Origin: Saccharopolyspora erythraea | GTDB taxonomy: Bacteria > Actinomycetota > Actinomycetes > Mycobacteriales > Pseudonocardiaceae | DNA: 64,000 bases | Direction: 5' to 3' | Assembly (NCBI RefSeq): GCF_018141105.1 | Contig: NZ_CP054839.1 | Location: 2,170,001-2,234,000 of the forward strand | Shown here: one piece after another, positions 52,580 to 61,354 of the stretch | Position numbering within the stretch: the stretch's first letter is position 1 | Layout of the letters: the number at the start of each line of letters is the position of its first letter | Notes under the pieces: generated by a model | Told to the model about the DNA's origin: nothing | What the model saw: only the letters and a program-made list of their open reading frames with translations | Database searches by the model: none | Made by a program: the position numbers and the translations under genes

Positions 52580-53806
52580 GTGGTTGCCGAGCGTGGGACG
52601 AGGACGGGCCGGGACGGCAGTCCCCGGCTGCTGCGGGAGATCAACGACCGCGCGGCGATCGAGGCGCTGCTGGGCGAGGGACCGCTGACCCGGGCCGAGC
52701 TGGAGGACGTCATCGGCCTGTCCAAGCCCGCCACCGCGTCCCTGCTCAACCGGCTGGAAAGCGCGGGCGTCGTCCGCCGGGGCGAGCTGCGCGGCGGAAA
52801 CCGCGGGCCGCGGGCGCAGACCTGGTACGTCAACGGAGCGCTCGCGCACGTCGCGGGCGTCAGCGTCACCCCGTGCGACGTGGACGTGGTGATCTCCGAC
52901 GTCGTCGGCGACTCCCGCGTCGAGCACCGCGCCCCGATGCCCGCCGGCGACACCGACGCGGTGCTGTCGGCCTTCGGCGACGCTCTCTCCGCAGCCACCG
53001 CGAAGGTCGGGTTGCGGACCGAAGACCTGGCCCACGTGGTCGTCGGCGCGCAGGGAGCGGTGGACCCGGCCACCGGGCACCTCGGCTTCGCCCCGCACCT
53101 TCCCGGATGGGAGGGCTTCGACGTGCCCGGGCGGCTGGGCGAGCTGCTCGGCACCGGGGTGACCGTCGAGAACGACGTCAACCTGGTCGCCATGGTCGAG
53201 ATGGACGAGGGACGCGCCCGCGACGTCCGCGACTTCGTGCTGGTGTGGCTGGGTGACGGCGTCGGCTCGGCGGTCGTGGTCAACCGCGCGCTGCTGCGCG
53301 GCGCGACCGGCGGCGCGGGTGAGATCGACTGGATGCACGTGCCCGACCGCGCCGAACGCGACACCGGTTCGGACCGCCGGGGCGGCCGGTTCGGCAAGCT
53401 CGTCGAGCCCGGCGCGATCATGGCGCTCGCCCGCGCGCACGGACTGGAGGCCGCCGACGGCGAGGACGCGATCCGCAAGGCGGCATCGGACCCCGGCGCG
53501 CGGGAGTTCCTGAATGACTACGCGCGCCGCGTCGCCACCGGCCTGGCCGGCGTGGTCAGCGTCCTCGACCCCGAGCTCGTGCTGCTGTCGGCGGGCATCG
53601 CCCAGGCCGGAGGGTCCGCGCTGGCCGAGCTCGTGGCGGAGCGGCTGCATGAGCTCGTCGTCCCGCGCACCCCCGTGGAAACCGCGCGGATCAGCGGAAA
53701 CCCGGTGCGCGCCGGGGCGCTGAGGGTGGCGATCGGGCTGGCCCGCGAGCGGGTCTTCGGACTGCCCACGACGGCGGCGGGAGTGTTGCCGGCCTCGGCC
53801 CAGTGA
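52580..53806 (+). CDS. ROK family transcriptional regulator
   Basis: A 408-residue regulator. A winged helix-turn-helix occupies about residues 20-80 (LLREINDRAAIEALLGEGPL, LSKPATASLLNRLESAG). The rest is a ROK fold with VVVGAQGAVDPATG, VENDVNLVAM and LGDGVGSAVVVNRALLRG. The zinc-binding CxCGxxGC motif after GAxGxAGE is missing (here GAGEIDWMHVPDRAERD), so sugar kinase activity is unlikely and it acts only as a sensor. It is the first gene of the sugar operon, probably autoregulated. GTG at 52580 has GGGGAG upstream. Confidence 0.87.
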   Translation: MVAERGTRTGRDGSPRLLREINDRAAIEALLGEGPLTRAELEDVIGLSKPATASLLNRLESAGVVRRGELRGGNRGPRAQTWYVNGALAHVAGVSVTPCDVDVVISDVVGDSRVEHRAPMPAGDTDAVLSAFGDALSAATAKVGLRTEDLAHVVVGAQGAVDPATGHLGFAPHLPGWEGFDVPGRLGELLGTGVTVENDVNLVAMVEMDEGRARDVRDFVLVWLGDGVGSAVVVNRALLRGATGGAGEIDWMHVPDRAERDTGSDRRGGRFGKLVEPGAIMALARAHGLEAADGEDAIRKAASDPGAREFLNDYARRVATGLAGVVSVLDPELVLLSAGIAQAGGSALAELVAERLHELVVPRTPVETARISGNPVRAGALRVAIGLARERVFGLPTTAAGVLPASAQ

Positions 53807-53821
53807 GTTCAGGAGGAGCAC

Positions 53822-55147
53822 ATGCGCACGTCCGCAACGATCGGTGCCGGCATGGCCGCGGTTGCCCTGCTCGCCGCCTCCTGCACCGCGGGAACCACCT
53901 CGCAGGCACCGCAACCGGCTCCGGCGCCCGGTGAGCAGGTGGCGATCACCGTCGCCAGCCAGTTCACCGACCGGGAGCTGGAGATCCTGAACCGCGTCCT
54001 CGACGGCTTCCGCGCCGAGCACCCCGGCGTCACGATCGAGAGCCGCGGCAACCAGGACGACGACAAGATCACGCAGGCCATCCGCGGTGGCAACCCGCCC
54101 GACGTCGCGATCTCGGCCGAGACGGTCAACCTCGGCCAGTTCTGCTCCAGCGGCGCGTGGCAGGACCTCGGCCCGTACCTGGCGCGCGACCGGGTCGACC
54201 TCGAGCAGATCCCGCGGGCGGTGCGGGACTACACCCAGTACCAGGGCAAGCGGTGCGCGATGCCGCTGCTGGCCGACGTCTACGGGCTGTACTACAACGC
54301 CGGCCTGTTCGCCCGGGCCGGGGTGACGGCCCCGCCGCGCACCACCTCGGAGCTCACCGAGCTGGCCAAGCGCCTCACCGAGTGGAACCCGGACGGTTCC
54401 ATCAAGGTCGCCGGGTTCCTGCCGGTGCTGGGCTCGCAGGCCAACCACCCGTGGAACTGGGCGCCGCAGTGGGGAGCGCGCTGGACGGACGGGCAGGGCC
54501 GGTCCACCCTCGGGAGCGACCCGGCCTGGCAGGAGATGTTCCGCTGGCAGAAGGAGCTCGTGGACTTCTACGGCTGGGACCGGCTCGTCCAGTTCACCGC
54601 CGGCCTCGGTCAGCAGTACTCCGCCGACAACGCCTTCCAGCGCGGCCGGATCGCGATGGCCATCGACGGCGAGTACCGCACCGGGTTCATCGAGCACCAG
54701 GCGCCCGGCCTGGACTACGGCACGGCCCCGTTCCCCGTCTCCGACGCCCGGCCCGAGCTCTACGGGACCGGCCTGACCACCGGCACCATCGTCGGCGTGC
54801 CGCGCGGCGCGGACGAGGCCGGAGCCGCGTGGGAGCTGGTGAAGTACCTGACCACCGACACCGGCGCGCTGGTGGAGCTGGCCAACGGCCTGAACAACGT
54901 GCCCACCACCAGGGCGGCCTTGCACGATCCCCGGCTGGAGCGCTCCCCGCAGTACCAGACGTTCCTGGACATGTTCGACTCGCAGGCGCTGGTGCCCTCG
55001 CCCGCCAGCGCCAACGGCAGCGCATACATGAAAACCACCGAGGACTTCGGGGTCAAGTGGCAGAGCGGGCAGGTCGCCGACCTCGGCGCCGCGCTGCGCG
55101 ACCTCGACGCCCAGATCGACGCCGCCAAGTCGCTCGGCGGGCGCTGA
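53822..55147 (+). CDS. ABC sugar-binding lipoprotein
   Basis: A 441-residue extracellular solute-binding protein of the CUT1 family. The lipoprotein signal ends at LAASC (C21 lipidated). The mature part has VTIESRGNQDDDKITQAIRGG and PDVAISAETVNLGQF, then YNAGLFARAGVTAPP and a late GRIAMAIDGEYR, all usual for sugar-binding proteins. It is 15 bases after the ROK gene and two bases before the first permease. Substrate: probably a beta-glucoside or chito-oligosaccharide, judging from the neighbouring GH4 enzyme (inference). Confidence 0.9.
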   Translation: MRTSATIGAGMAAVALLAASCTAGTTSQAPQPAPAPGEQVAITVASQFTDRELEILNRVLDGFRAEHPGVTIESRGNQDDDKITQAIRGGNPPDVAISAETVNLGQFCSSGAWQDLGPYLARDRVDLEQIPRAVRDYTQYQGKRCAMPLLADVYGLYYNAGLFARAGVTAPPRTTSELTELAKRLTEWNPDGSIKVAGFLPVLGSQANHPWNWAPQWGARWTDGQGRSTLGSDPAWQEMFRWQKELVDFYGWDRLVQFTAGLGQQYSADNAFQRGRIAMAIDGEYRTGFIEHQAPGLDYGTAPFPVSDARPELYGTGLTTGTIVGVPRGADEAGAAWELVKYLTTDTGALVELANGLNNVPTTRAALHDPRLERSPQYQTFLDMFDSQALVPSPASANGSAYMKTTEDFGVKWQSGQVADLGAALRDLDAQIDAAKSLGGR

Positions 55148-55148
55148 G

Positions 55149-56084
55149 ATGGCTCCGCCGGGACGCTCGCCCTTCGGCAGGAGGCTGCGCGTACTGGCGT
55201 TCATGGCGCCGTGGATCGTCGGGTTCACCGCCTTCTTCGCCTACCCGCTGCTGGCCACCGGCTACTTCTCCTTCACCAGCTACGACCTCCTCGGCGAGCC
55301 GGCGTGGGTCGGGCTGCGCAACTACGCGTACCTGTTCGCCGGAGACCCGGTGGTGCGCATCGCCGCCGCCAACACCGTCTGGCTCGTGGTCGTGCTGACC
55401 GTGCTGCGGGTCGTCTTCGCGCTCGGCGTCGCGTCGGTGATCGCGCGGCTGCGCAGAGGAGTCGGGCTGGTCCGCACCCTGTGCTACCTGCCCGCGCTCG
55501 CCCCGCCGGTCGCGGCGACGCTGGCGTTCGTCTTCCTGTTCAACCCGGGAACCGGCCCGGTGAACGGCTTCCTGCGCGTGCTGGGCGTCGACGGGCCGCT
55601 GTGGTTCAACGACCCGGCCTGGGCCAAGCCCGCGCTGACCCTGCTGACGCTGTGGGGCTGCGGCGAGCTGATGATCATCCTGCTGGCCGCGCTGCTGGAC
55701 GTGCCCGCCGAGCTGCACGAGGCGGCGGCGCTGGACGGAGCGGGCGCGTGGCGGCGGTTCCGGCACATCACCATCCCCTCGATCGCGCCGGTGCTGCTGT
55801 TCGGGGTGGTGAACTCGGTCATCTTCTCGCTGCAGTACTTCACGCAGGCCGTCGTCGCCGGGGCGGTGGCATCCGGGCAGGCCGAGGTGGTCGGCAGCAG
55901 CAAGGTGCTCGGGTTCCCCGACAACTCGACGCTGACCTTCCCGGCATGGCTCTACCAGCAGGGATTCCACTACTACAACATGGGTTACGCCTCGGCGATG
56001 GCGGTGCTGCTGTTCGCGTTCTCCCTCGGTTTCACGATCTGGCTGATCCGGCGGATGCGCATCGGCGTCGAGGAGGCCGCATGA
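55149..56084 (+). CDS. ABC sugar permease, MalF type
   Basis: A 311-residue membrane protein with six helices. The first is APWIVGFTAFFAYPLLATGYF, and the EAA loop is LHEAAALDGAGAWRRFRHITIPSIAP. It pairs with the next permease. No ABC ATPase gene is in the operon, so a shared MsiK-type ATPase encoded elsewhere is likely, as in Streptomyces. Stop and next start overlap (ATGA). Confidence 0.9.
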   Translation: MAPPGRSPFGRRLRVLAFMAPWIVGFTAFFAYPLLATGYFSFTSYDLLGEPAWVGLRNYAYLFAGDPVVRIAAANTVWLVVVLTVLRVVFALGVASVIARLRRGVGLVRTLCYLPALAPPVAATLAFVFLFNPGTGPVNGFLRVLGVDGPLWFNDPAWAKPALTLLTLWGCGELMIILLAALLDVPAELHEAAALDGAGAWRRFRHITIPSIAPVLLFGVVNSVIFSLQYFTQAVVAGAVASGQAEVVGSSKVLGFPDNSTLTFPAWLYQQGFHYYNMGYASAMAVLLFAFSLGFTIWLIRRMRIGVEEAA

Positions 56085-56908
56085 ACCGGCACCGGACCCT
56101 GCACTGGATCGCGGTGCACAGCCTCGGGCTGGCCCTCGGCGCGATGTTCCTGCTGCCGCTGGTGTTCGTGCTGCTGACCGCGTTCATGTCCGACGAGCAG
56201 GCGCTCACCGCCGAGCTGTGGCCGCGGGACTGGCGCTGGGAGAACTTCGCCGAGGTGTTCGTCAGGGCGCCGATGCTGTCCTACCTCGGCAACAGCCTGC
56301 TCTACTCCGGGCTGGCGACCGCGTTCATGCTGGTCTCGAGCGTCCCGGTCGCCTACGCGCTGTCGAAGCTGCGCTGGCGCGGCAGGAACGCGGCCTTCCT
56401 GCTCGTCATCGCCGCGATGATGCTGCCGCCGCAGGTCACCGCCGTCCCGCTCTACATCCTGTGGGCCCGCTTCGAGCTCACCGGCTCGCTGTGGCCGCTG
56501 ATCATCCCGCACCTGTTCGGTGACGCCTTCAGCATCTTCCTGCTGCGCCAGTTCTTCCTCACCATCCCGCGGTCCTACGTGGACGCGGCCAAGGTGGACG
56601 GTTGCGGCGAGCTCGGCGCGATGCTGCGCGTCGTGGTGCCGATGGCGCGGCCGGGCATCGCGGCGGCGGCGATGTTCTGCTTCCTCTACACGTGGAACGA
56701 CTTCTTCGGCCCCCTGCTCTACACCGGCGAGAACGAGAGCAGCTGGCCGCTCTCGGTGGGGCTGGCGTCGTTCCGCGGCATGCACCACGTCGAGTGGAAC
56801 CTCACGATGGCGGCCACCGTGCTGGTGATGCTGCCGGTCGTCGTGCTGTTCCTGGTGGCACAACGCGCATTCGTCCGAGGCATCACGTTCACCGGTGTGA
56901 AGGGCTAG
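56081..56908 (+). CDS. ABC sugar permease, MalG type
   Basis: A 275-residue membrane protein with six helices (first about 12-34, LGLALGAMFLLPLVFVLLTAF). The EAA motif is YVDAAKVDGCGELGAMLRVVVPMARPG. The C-terminal segment ATVLVMLPVVVLFLVAQRAFVRGIT is typical of MalG. Coupled to the previous permease by ATGA overlap and followed 7 bases later by the GH4 gene. Confidence 0.9.
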   Translation: MNRHRTLHWIAVHSLGLALGAMFLLPLVFVLLTAFMSDEQALTAELWPRDWRWENFAEVFVRAPMLSYLGNSLLYSGLATAFMLVSSVPVAYALSKLRWRGRNAAFLLVIAAMMLPPQVTAVPLYILWARFELTGSLWPLIIPHLFGDAFSIFLLRQFFLTIPRSYVDAAKVDGCGELGAMLRVVVPMARPGIAAAAMFCFLYTWNDFFGPLLYTGENESSWPLSVGLASFRGMHHVEWNLTMAATVLVMLPVVVLFLVAQRAFVRGITFTGVKG

Positions 56909-56915
56909 GAACGGC

Positions 56916-58166
56916 ATGAGGCTGACGGTCGTGGGTGGCGGCTCCACCTACACCCCGGAACTGGTCGACGGGATCGGCGAGCGGTCCGGGATCGACGAGA
57001 TCGTGCTCGTGGACCCCGACGAGCAACGCCTGCGGGTGGTCGGCGACTTCTGCCGCAGACTGCTCGCGCACGCGGGCAGCCCGGCGAAGCTGACCACGAC
57101 GGCGGACCTGGAGCGGGGCGCCGACGGTGCGTCCGCGGTGCTGCTGCAACTGCGCGTCGGCGGCCAGGCGGCCCGCTACCGCGACGAGACCTTCCCGCTG
57201 GAGCACGGCTGCGTCGGGCAGGAGACCACCGGCGCGGGCGGGCTGGCCAAGGCGCTGCGCACCGTGCCGGTGGTCCTCGACATCGCCGAGCGGGTGCGCG
57301 AGGTGGCTCCCGAAGCGTGGATCGTGAACTTCACCAACCCAGTCGGCATCGTCACCCGGGCGCTGCAGCTCGAAGGCCACACCGCGGTCGGCCTGTGCAA
57401 CGTGGCGATCACCTTCCAGCGCCGGCTCGCCAGGCTGCTCGACGTCGACCACGAGTCGGTCCGGCTCGAACACGTCGGGCTCAACCACCTGACGTGGGTG
57501 CGCGGGGTGCGGGTCGGCGGAGAGGACGTGCTGCCACGGCTCATCGAGCAGCGAGCCGAAGAACTCGCCGAGCACGTCGAGCTGCCCGCCGCGCTGCTGC
57601 GCAGGCTCGGGGCGGTGCCCTCCTACTACCTGAAGTACTTCTACACCCACGACGAGGTGGTGGCGCGGCAGCGGTCGTCGCCACCGCGGGCGTCGGTCGT
57701 CAGCGACGTCGAGCGGAACCTGCTCAAGCGCTACTCCGACCCGTCGCTGACCGCCAAACCCGACGAGCTCATGCTGCGCGGCGGCGCGCACTACTCGGAA
57801 GCGGCCGTGCGTCTGGTCTCGGCGCTCACCTCGGACGGCCGAGTCGAGGAGCACGTGGTGAACGTGCGCAACGACGGCACGCTCGCGTTCCTGCCGGACG
57901 ACGCGGTCATCGAGACCAACGCCCAGGTCGACGCCGACGGTGCCCGGCCGGAGGCCGTGCGTCCGGTCGAACCCGCGCTGGCCGGGCTGATCTCCCACGT
58001 CACCGCCTACGAGCAGCTGGCGCTGGAGGCCGCGACCAGGGGCGGCCGGGACCGGGTGGCCGCCGCGCTGCTGGCGCACCCGCTGATCGGCCGTCACCAC
58101 CTGGCCGAGGAGCTCGCCGACGAGCTGGTCCGGCTCAACGCCGTCCACCTGCCGTGGGCCGGATGA
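56916..58166 (+). CDS. GH4 family 6-phospho-beta-glucosidase-like enzyme
   Basis: A 416-residue NAD- and metal-dependent glycoside hydrolase (family 4). The NAD site is VVGGGSTYTPELV, FTNPVGIVTRA is the substrate/NAD loop, GLCNVAI has the metal-binding cysteine, GLNHLTW the metal-binding histidine and RGGAHYSEAAVRL the catalytic tyrosine. GH4 enzymes cleave phosphorylated disaccharides or glucuronides. Here uptake is by an ABC system, which does not phosphorylate, so a kinase such as the downstream BadF-type protein would have to act first, or an unphosphorylated substrate is used. ATG at 56916. Confidence 0.88.
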   Translation: MRLTVVGGGSTYTPELVDGIGERSGIDEIVLVDPDEQRLRVVGDFCRRLLAHAGSPAKLTTTADLERGADGASAVLLQLRVGGQAARYRDETFPLEHGCVGQETTGAGGLAKALRTVPVVLDIAERVREVAPEAWIVNFTNPVGIVTRALQLEGHTAVGLCNVAITFQRRLARLLDVDHESVRLEHVGLNHLTWVRGVRVGGEDVLPRLIEQRAEELAEHVELPAALLRRLGAVPSYYLKYFYTHDEVVARQRSSPPRASVVSDVERNLLKRYSDPSLTAKPDELMLRGGAHYSEAAVRLVSALTSDGRVEEHVVNVRNDGTLAFLPDDAVIETNAQVDADGARPEAVRPVEPALAGLISHVTAYEQLALEAATRGGRDRVAAALLAHPLIGRHHLAEELADELVRLNAVHLPWAG

Positions 58167-59134
58167 GCGCCGCGGTGCTCGCCATCGACGGCGGCAACAG
58201 CAAGACCGACGTGCTGCTGGTGGACGCCGACGGCACCGTGCTCGCGGAGGTCCGCGGCCCGGGCGTCTCGCACCAGCGGGTCGGCATCACCGCGTGCCTG
58301 GACGCGCTGGCCGGGATGGCCGCCGACGCCGCGGCCGCGGCCGGGCTGCCCGCCGGGCCGCCGTTCGCCACCCACACCGCCGCCTGCCTGGCCGGAGCCG
58401 ACCTCCCGCGGGAGGAGCGGGAGCTGCGCGAGGCGGTCGCCGCGCGCGGCTGGTCGGAGTCGGTCGTGGTCGAGAACGACACCTTCGCCCTGCTGCGCGC
58501 CGGAACCCTCGACGGGGTCGGCGTCGCGGTCGTGTGCGGCGCGGGGATCAACTGCGTCGGCGTGGCACCGGACGGGCGGGTCTCCCGCTTCCCCGCGGTC
58601 GGCCGGATCTCCGGCGACTGGGGCGGCGGCGGGTTCCTCGCGCGGGAGGCGCTGTGGTGGGCGGTGCGCGCCGAGGACGGCCGCGGCCCGCGCACCGCGC
58701 TGCTCCCGGCGGTCGTCGAGCACTTCGGGACGCGCGACATCGCCAAGGTCGTCGAGGCGCTGCACTTCGGCGAGCTCTCCGGAGACGCGCTGCACGCCCT
58801 GTGCCCGTTGCTGTTCGCCGTCGCCGAGGCCGGTGACGAGGTCGCGCGCGACCTCGTCGAGCGGCAGGCCGACGAGATCGGGCTGCTCGCCACGGTCGCC
58901 TTGCGGCGGCTCGGGATGCTCGACGAGCCCGCGGTCGTCGTCCTCGGCGGCGGGGTGCTCGCGGGCGCCGGGCGCAGTCTCGTGCCCGGCATCCAGCGCA
59001 GGTGCGCCGAGACCGCGCCGAAGGCGACCGTCCGGCTCACCGAGGTGGCGCCCGTAGTCGGGGCGGGCCTGCTCGGGCTCGACCGCCTGGGCGCGGCGCA
59101 GGAGGCCAAGCAGCGCCTCGCGCGACGGCGCTGA
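58163..59134 (+). CDS. BadF/BcrA-type sugar kinase (N-acetylglucosamine kinase-like)
   Basis: A 323-residue ASKHA-fold kinase. The phosphate-1 loop is LAIDGGNSKTDVLLVD, the phosphate-2 region VAVVCGAGINCVGVA, SGDWGGGGFLAREA is family-typical, and the adenosine motif is VVLGGGVLAGAG. These are features of N-acetylglucosamine kinases and BadF-type ATPases. The start ATG at 58163 overlaps the GH4 stop (ATGA). It completes the sugar operon and likely phosphorylates the imported or hydrolysed sugar. rnpB begins 23 bases later. Confidence 0.87.
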   Translation: MSAAVLAIDGGNSKTDVLLVDADGTVLAEVRGPGVSHQRVGITACLDALAGMAADAAAAAGLPAGPPFATHTAACLAGADLPREERELREAVAARGWSESVVVENDTFALLRAGTLDGVGVAVVCGAGINCVGVAPDGRVSRFPAVGRISGDWGGGGFLAREALWWAVRAEDGRGPRTALLPAVVEHFGTRDIAKVVEALHFGELSGDALHALCPLLFAVAEAGDEVARDLVERQADEIGLLATVALRRLGMLDEPAVVVLGGGVLAGAGRSLVPGIQRRCAETAPKATVRLTEVAPVVGAGLLGLDRLGAAQEAKQRLARRR

Positions 59135-59157
59135 CCCCGCCGCGGGTAGACTGGACG

Positions 59158-59575
59158 GCGCGGATGAGTCGGCCGGGCGGCCGCGTCGGGGCGCGTCCCC
59201 GTCGAGGAAAGTCCGGACTCCACAGGGCAGGGTGGTTGCTAACGGCAACCCGGGGTGACCCGCGGGAAAGTGCCACAGAAAGCAGACCGCCCGGCGGAGT
59301 GCCCAGGCACTCCGGCCGAGCAAGGGTGAAACGGTGGTGTAAGAGACCACCAGCGCCCCGGGTGACCGGGGCGGCTCGGTAAACCCCACCCGGAGCAAGG
59401 CCAAGAGGACACCTCCCGGTGTCTGCGCAGGCGTTCGAGGGTTGCCCGCCCGATGCCTGCGGGTAGGCCGCTGGAGCCTGCCGGCGACGGCAGGCCGAGA
59501 TGGATGGCCGCCGACTGGGAGCGCCGCAAGGCCCCCACGAACAGGATCCGGCTTACAGGCCGACTCGTCCGCGCC
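59158..59575 (+). ncRNA. rnpB: RNase P RNA, bacterial class A
   Basis: The 5-prime GGCGCGGATGAGTCGGCC (59158-59175) pairs with 3-prime GGCCGACTCGTCCGCGCC (59558-59575), giving helix P1. Between them are all conserved segments: GAGGAAAGTCCGGACTCCAC (CR I), GAAAGTGCCACAGAAA, AAGCAGACCGCC, GGTGAAACGGTG, GTAAGAGACCACCAGCGC (CR II/III), GGTAAACCCC, GAGCAAGGCCAAGAGG and the 3-prime ACAGGATCCGGCTTACAG (CR V). The RNA matures tRNA 5-prime ends. It sits just downstream of the sugar operon on the same strand. Confidence 0.95.
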
Positions 59576-60553
59576 TTCGACTTCCTAGTTCCCTTGTCGC
59601 GGCGGTGCTCACCAGCCGGGTCGGGTGGCGGGCAGGTTCCGGAATCACGTACGGCAGTCGGCGCCTGGTCGCCTCGCACGGCCGCCCGCTCACGCAGGTC
59701 TCGTTTCACGCGTGGCCGTTCGCACGTCTGGCGGTGCCACGTACGGCGCTTGGTCACGTGCGCGGATGTGTTGCCTCCCTCCCGCCGACGAATATCCGGG
59801 AGCCCACGGCGGTTGGGTGTTTCTCGCGGCGGGACGAACGCGCTGCTCGGGCCGGGGGCTCGCATCTCGCGGACCCCGTTCAAGGGGCCACGAGGACGCC
59901 CGCATACGCCCGAATCGCGTACATGTCGGCGTGTCGTACGCATCCGGCGGAACCGCCGCGGTACATGCCCCGCCCCGAAGCGCCGAACTGTCGCGTGCCC
60001 GCATCCGGAAACTCCCGCCGCCGTCCCGGCCCGCGGTACCTGCGCGCGGTGTGGATCGTCCATAGTGGCCGGGCAACCGCGCTGGTCAGGCTGGGAAGCG
60101 GCGATCACCGCCGGTGGCCGCCCCGGTGCGGAACGCGCCACCGGGCAGCCGCTACTCTTGGTGCGACGCCAAGATCACCTTTGCCGTCAACCGAATCCGG
60201 CGACTTCACGTCGGCGTGATCCGGTCGGGTGCATCATGACCGATGTGCGCTATTCCACTGGCCCACCGTTCTGTGCACGGTGCGTTACGAGAGGGCTCGC
60301 GAGCGGGTGAACGATCACGTTATTCCAGTCGAGAACATCGGTGGTGACCGTTCTTCTCGCGGTACTGGGCCAAAAGCGGCACGCCCGAACGGCCTATCCG
60401 CCGCGTGATCGCGGCCGGTCCCGCGCCACACCCGAACGCGCAACCACTACTGCTGGTGACCATGTCATGTTCTACTCGTACCTGCGTGCCGGGCCCCACC
60501 CGGCGTGCTGAGGTACCGATCCGACGACACTCCGCGAACGCAGGGGCAACGAG
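59576..60553. other. ~980-base region without recognised gene
   Basis: No open frame on either strand shows convincing codon usage or a known family; the longer ones are arginine-rich shadows. CACGTACGGC occurs twice (near 59646 and 59738). The last ~20 bases contain CAGGGG and the leader of the membrane protein gene at 60554. Confidence 0.4.
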
Positions 60554-60841
60554 ATGACCACCACGGCGCTGGAAACAATGGCGCAACTGCACACACTGGC
60601 GCAGGGAGAGATCGGGACCTGGAACCTGCGCGACTGGATCCTGCGCAACCTGCTGCCGTTGCTGCTGCTGGCCGTCGCTCTCCTGCTCCTGTGGCTCGGT
60701 GGCGGCAAGGGCGACAACGCCGGCGTCATGCGCCGCGTCGGCGGCATCATCGTCGCGCTGGCGATCATCGGCCTGGCAGTGACCGGATCGGGCGTGGACA
60801 TCGGCACCTTCATCGCCAGCCTGTTCAGCACCAGCGGGTGA
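60554..60841 (+). CDS. Small two-helix membrane protein of T4SS-like cluster
   Basis: A 95-residue protein with two hydrophobic helices: about 32-48 (NLLPLLLLAVALLLLWLG) and 60-80 (VGGIIVALAIIGLAVTGSG). The size and two-helix layout resemble VirB2/TrbC-like pilin subunits, although sequence alone is not decisive. ATG at 60554. It ends seven bases before the next gene and is followed by a VirB4-like ATPase gene, so it is probably part of a secretion or conjugation apparatus. Confidence 0.7.
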   Translation: MTTTALETMAQLHTLAQGEIGTWNLRDWILRNLLPLLLLAVALLLLWLGGGKGDNAGVMRRVGGIIVALAIIGLAVTGSGVDIGTFIASLFSTSG

Positions 60842-60847
60842 TCGGCA

Positions 60848-61354
60848 GTGCGGATTCGCACCGATGACGAGGTCTACCGGGTCGACGCGGTCTGGCTCGG
60901 TCCCCCGAAGGCGACCTTCCCCTGGCGCGCGAGGTACGTGGCGTGGGGCGTCGGCATCGTGGTCTTCCTGCTCGTGCTCGCGGTCGAGCGGCGGATGAAC
61001 ATCGGCTTCAGCTTCTTCTCCACCGCGTGGGGCGTGGTCATCACGATCGTCATCACACGCATCATCTGCTCGCGCATCACCCACGAACGACCGCTCGGTG
61101 CGGTAATGGTGATGTGGTTGCGGGAACTCACCGCCCCCAGGGAGAAGACGGCGACGCAAGGAGGAGCGGCCAGTGCGGCACGGATCCGGGTGAAGGCGCA
61201 GCGCCCCCGGCCCAAGCAGCCCAGAAGGGCGGCGGGGCGGACGAACAAGCAGCAGGTCAACCGCTCCAGGCAGCCGGCGGTCCGTAGCTCGGCGCCCAGC
61301 AGGCGGTCGCGTAGCAAGGAGGTTCGCGGTGTTCGGTCGACGGCGAGGCCGTGA
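60848..61354 (+). CDS. PrgI/SCO6880-cluster type membrane protein
   Basis: A 168-residue protein. Two hydrophobic segments (about 35-55 VAWGVGIVVFLLVLAVERRM, 60-75 STAWGVVITIVITRI) are followed by a very basic, probably disordered tail (KAQRPRPKQPRRAAGRTNK). The layout matches PrgI-like partners of VirB4 ATPases in Gram-positive type IV systems. GTG at 60848. The end overlaps the ATPase gene by 26 bases. Confidence 0.7.
   Translation: MRIRTDDEVYRVDAVWLGPPKATFPWRARYVAWGVGIVVFLLVLAVERRMNIGFSFFSTAWGVVITIVITRIICSRITHERPLGAVMVMWLRELTAPREKTATQGGAASAARIRVKAQRPRPKQPRRAAGRTNKQQVNRSRQPAVRSSAPSRRSRSKEVRGVRSTARP

Noticed and set aside
52334-55228. 964-residue minus-strand open frame
   Set aside because: It covers the ROK and sugar-binding protein genes in antisense and has no recognisable domain.
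59239-60141. Minus-strand open frame across rnpB and the following gap
   Set aside because: It overlaps the conserved RNase P RNA, is arginine-rich and has no start signal or family similarity.
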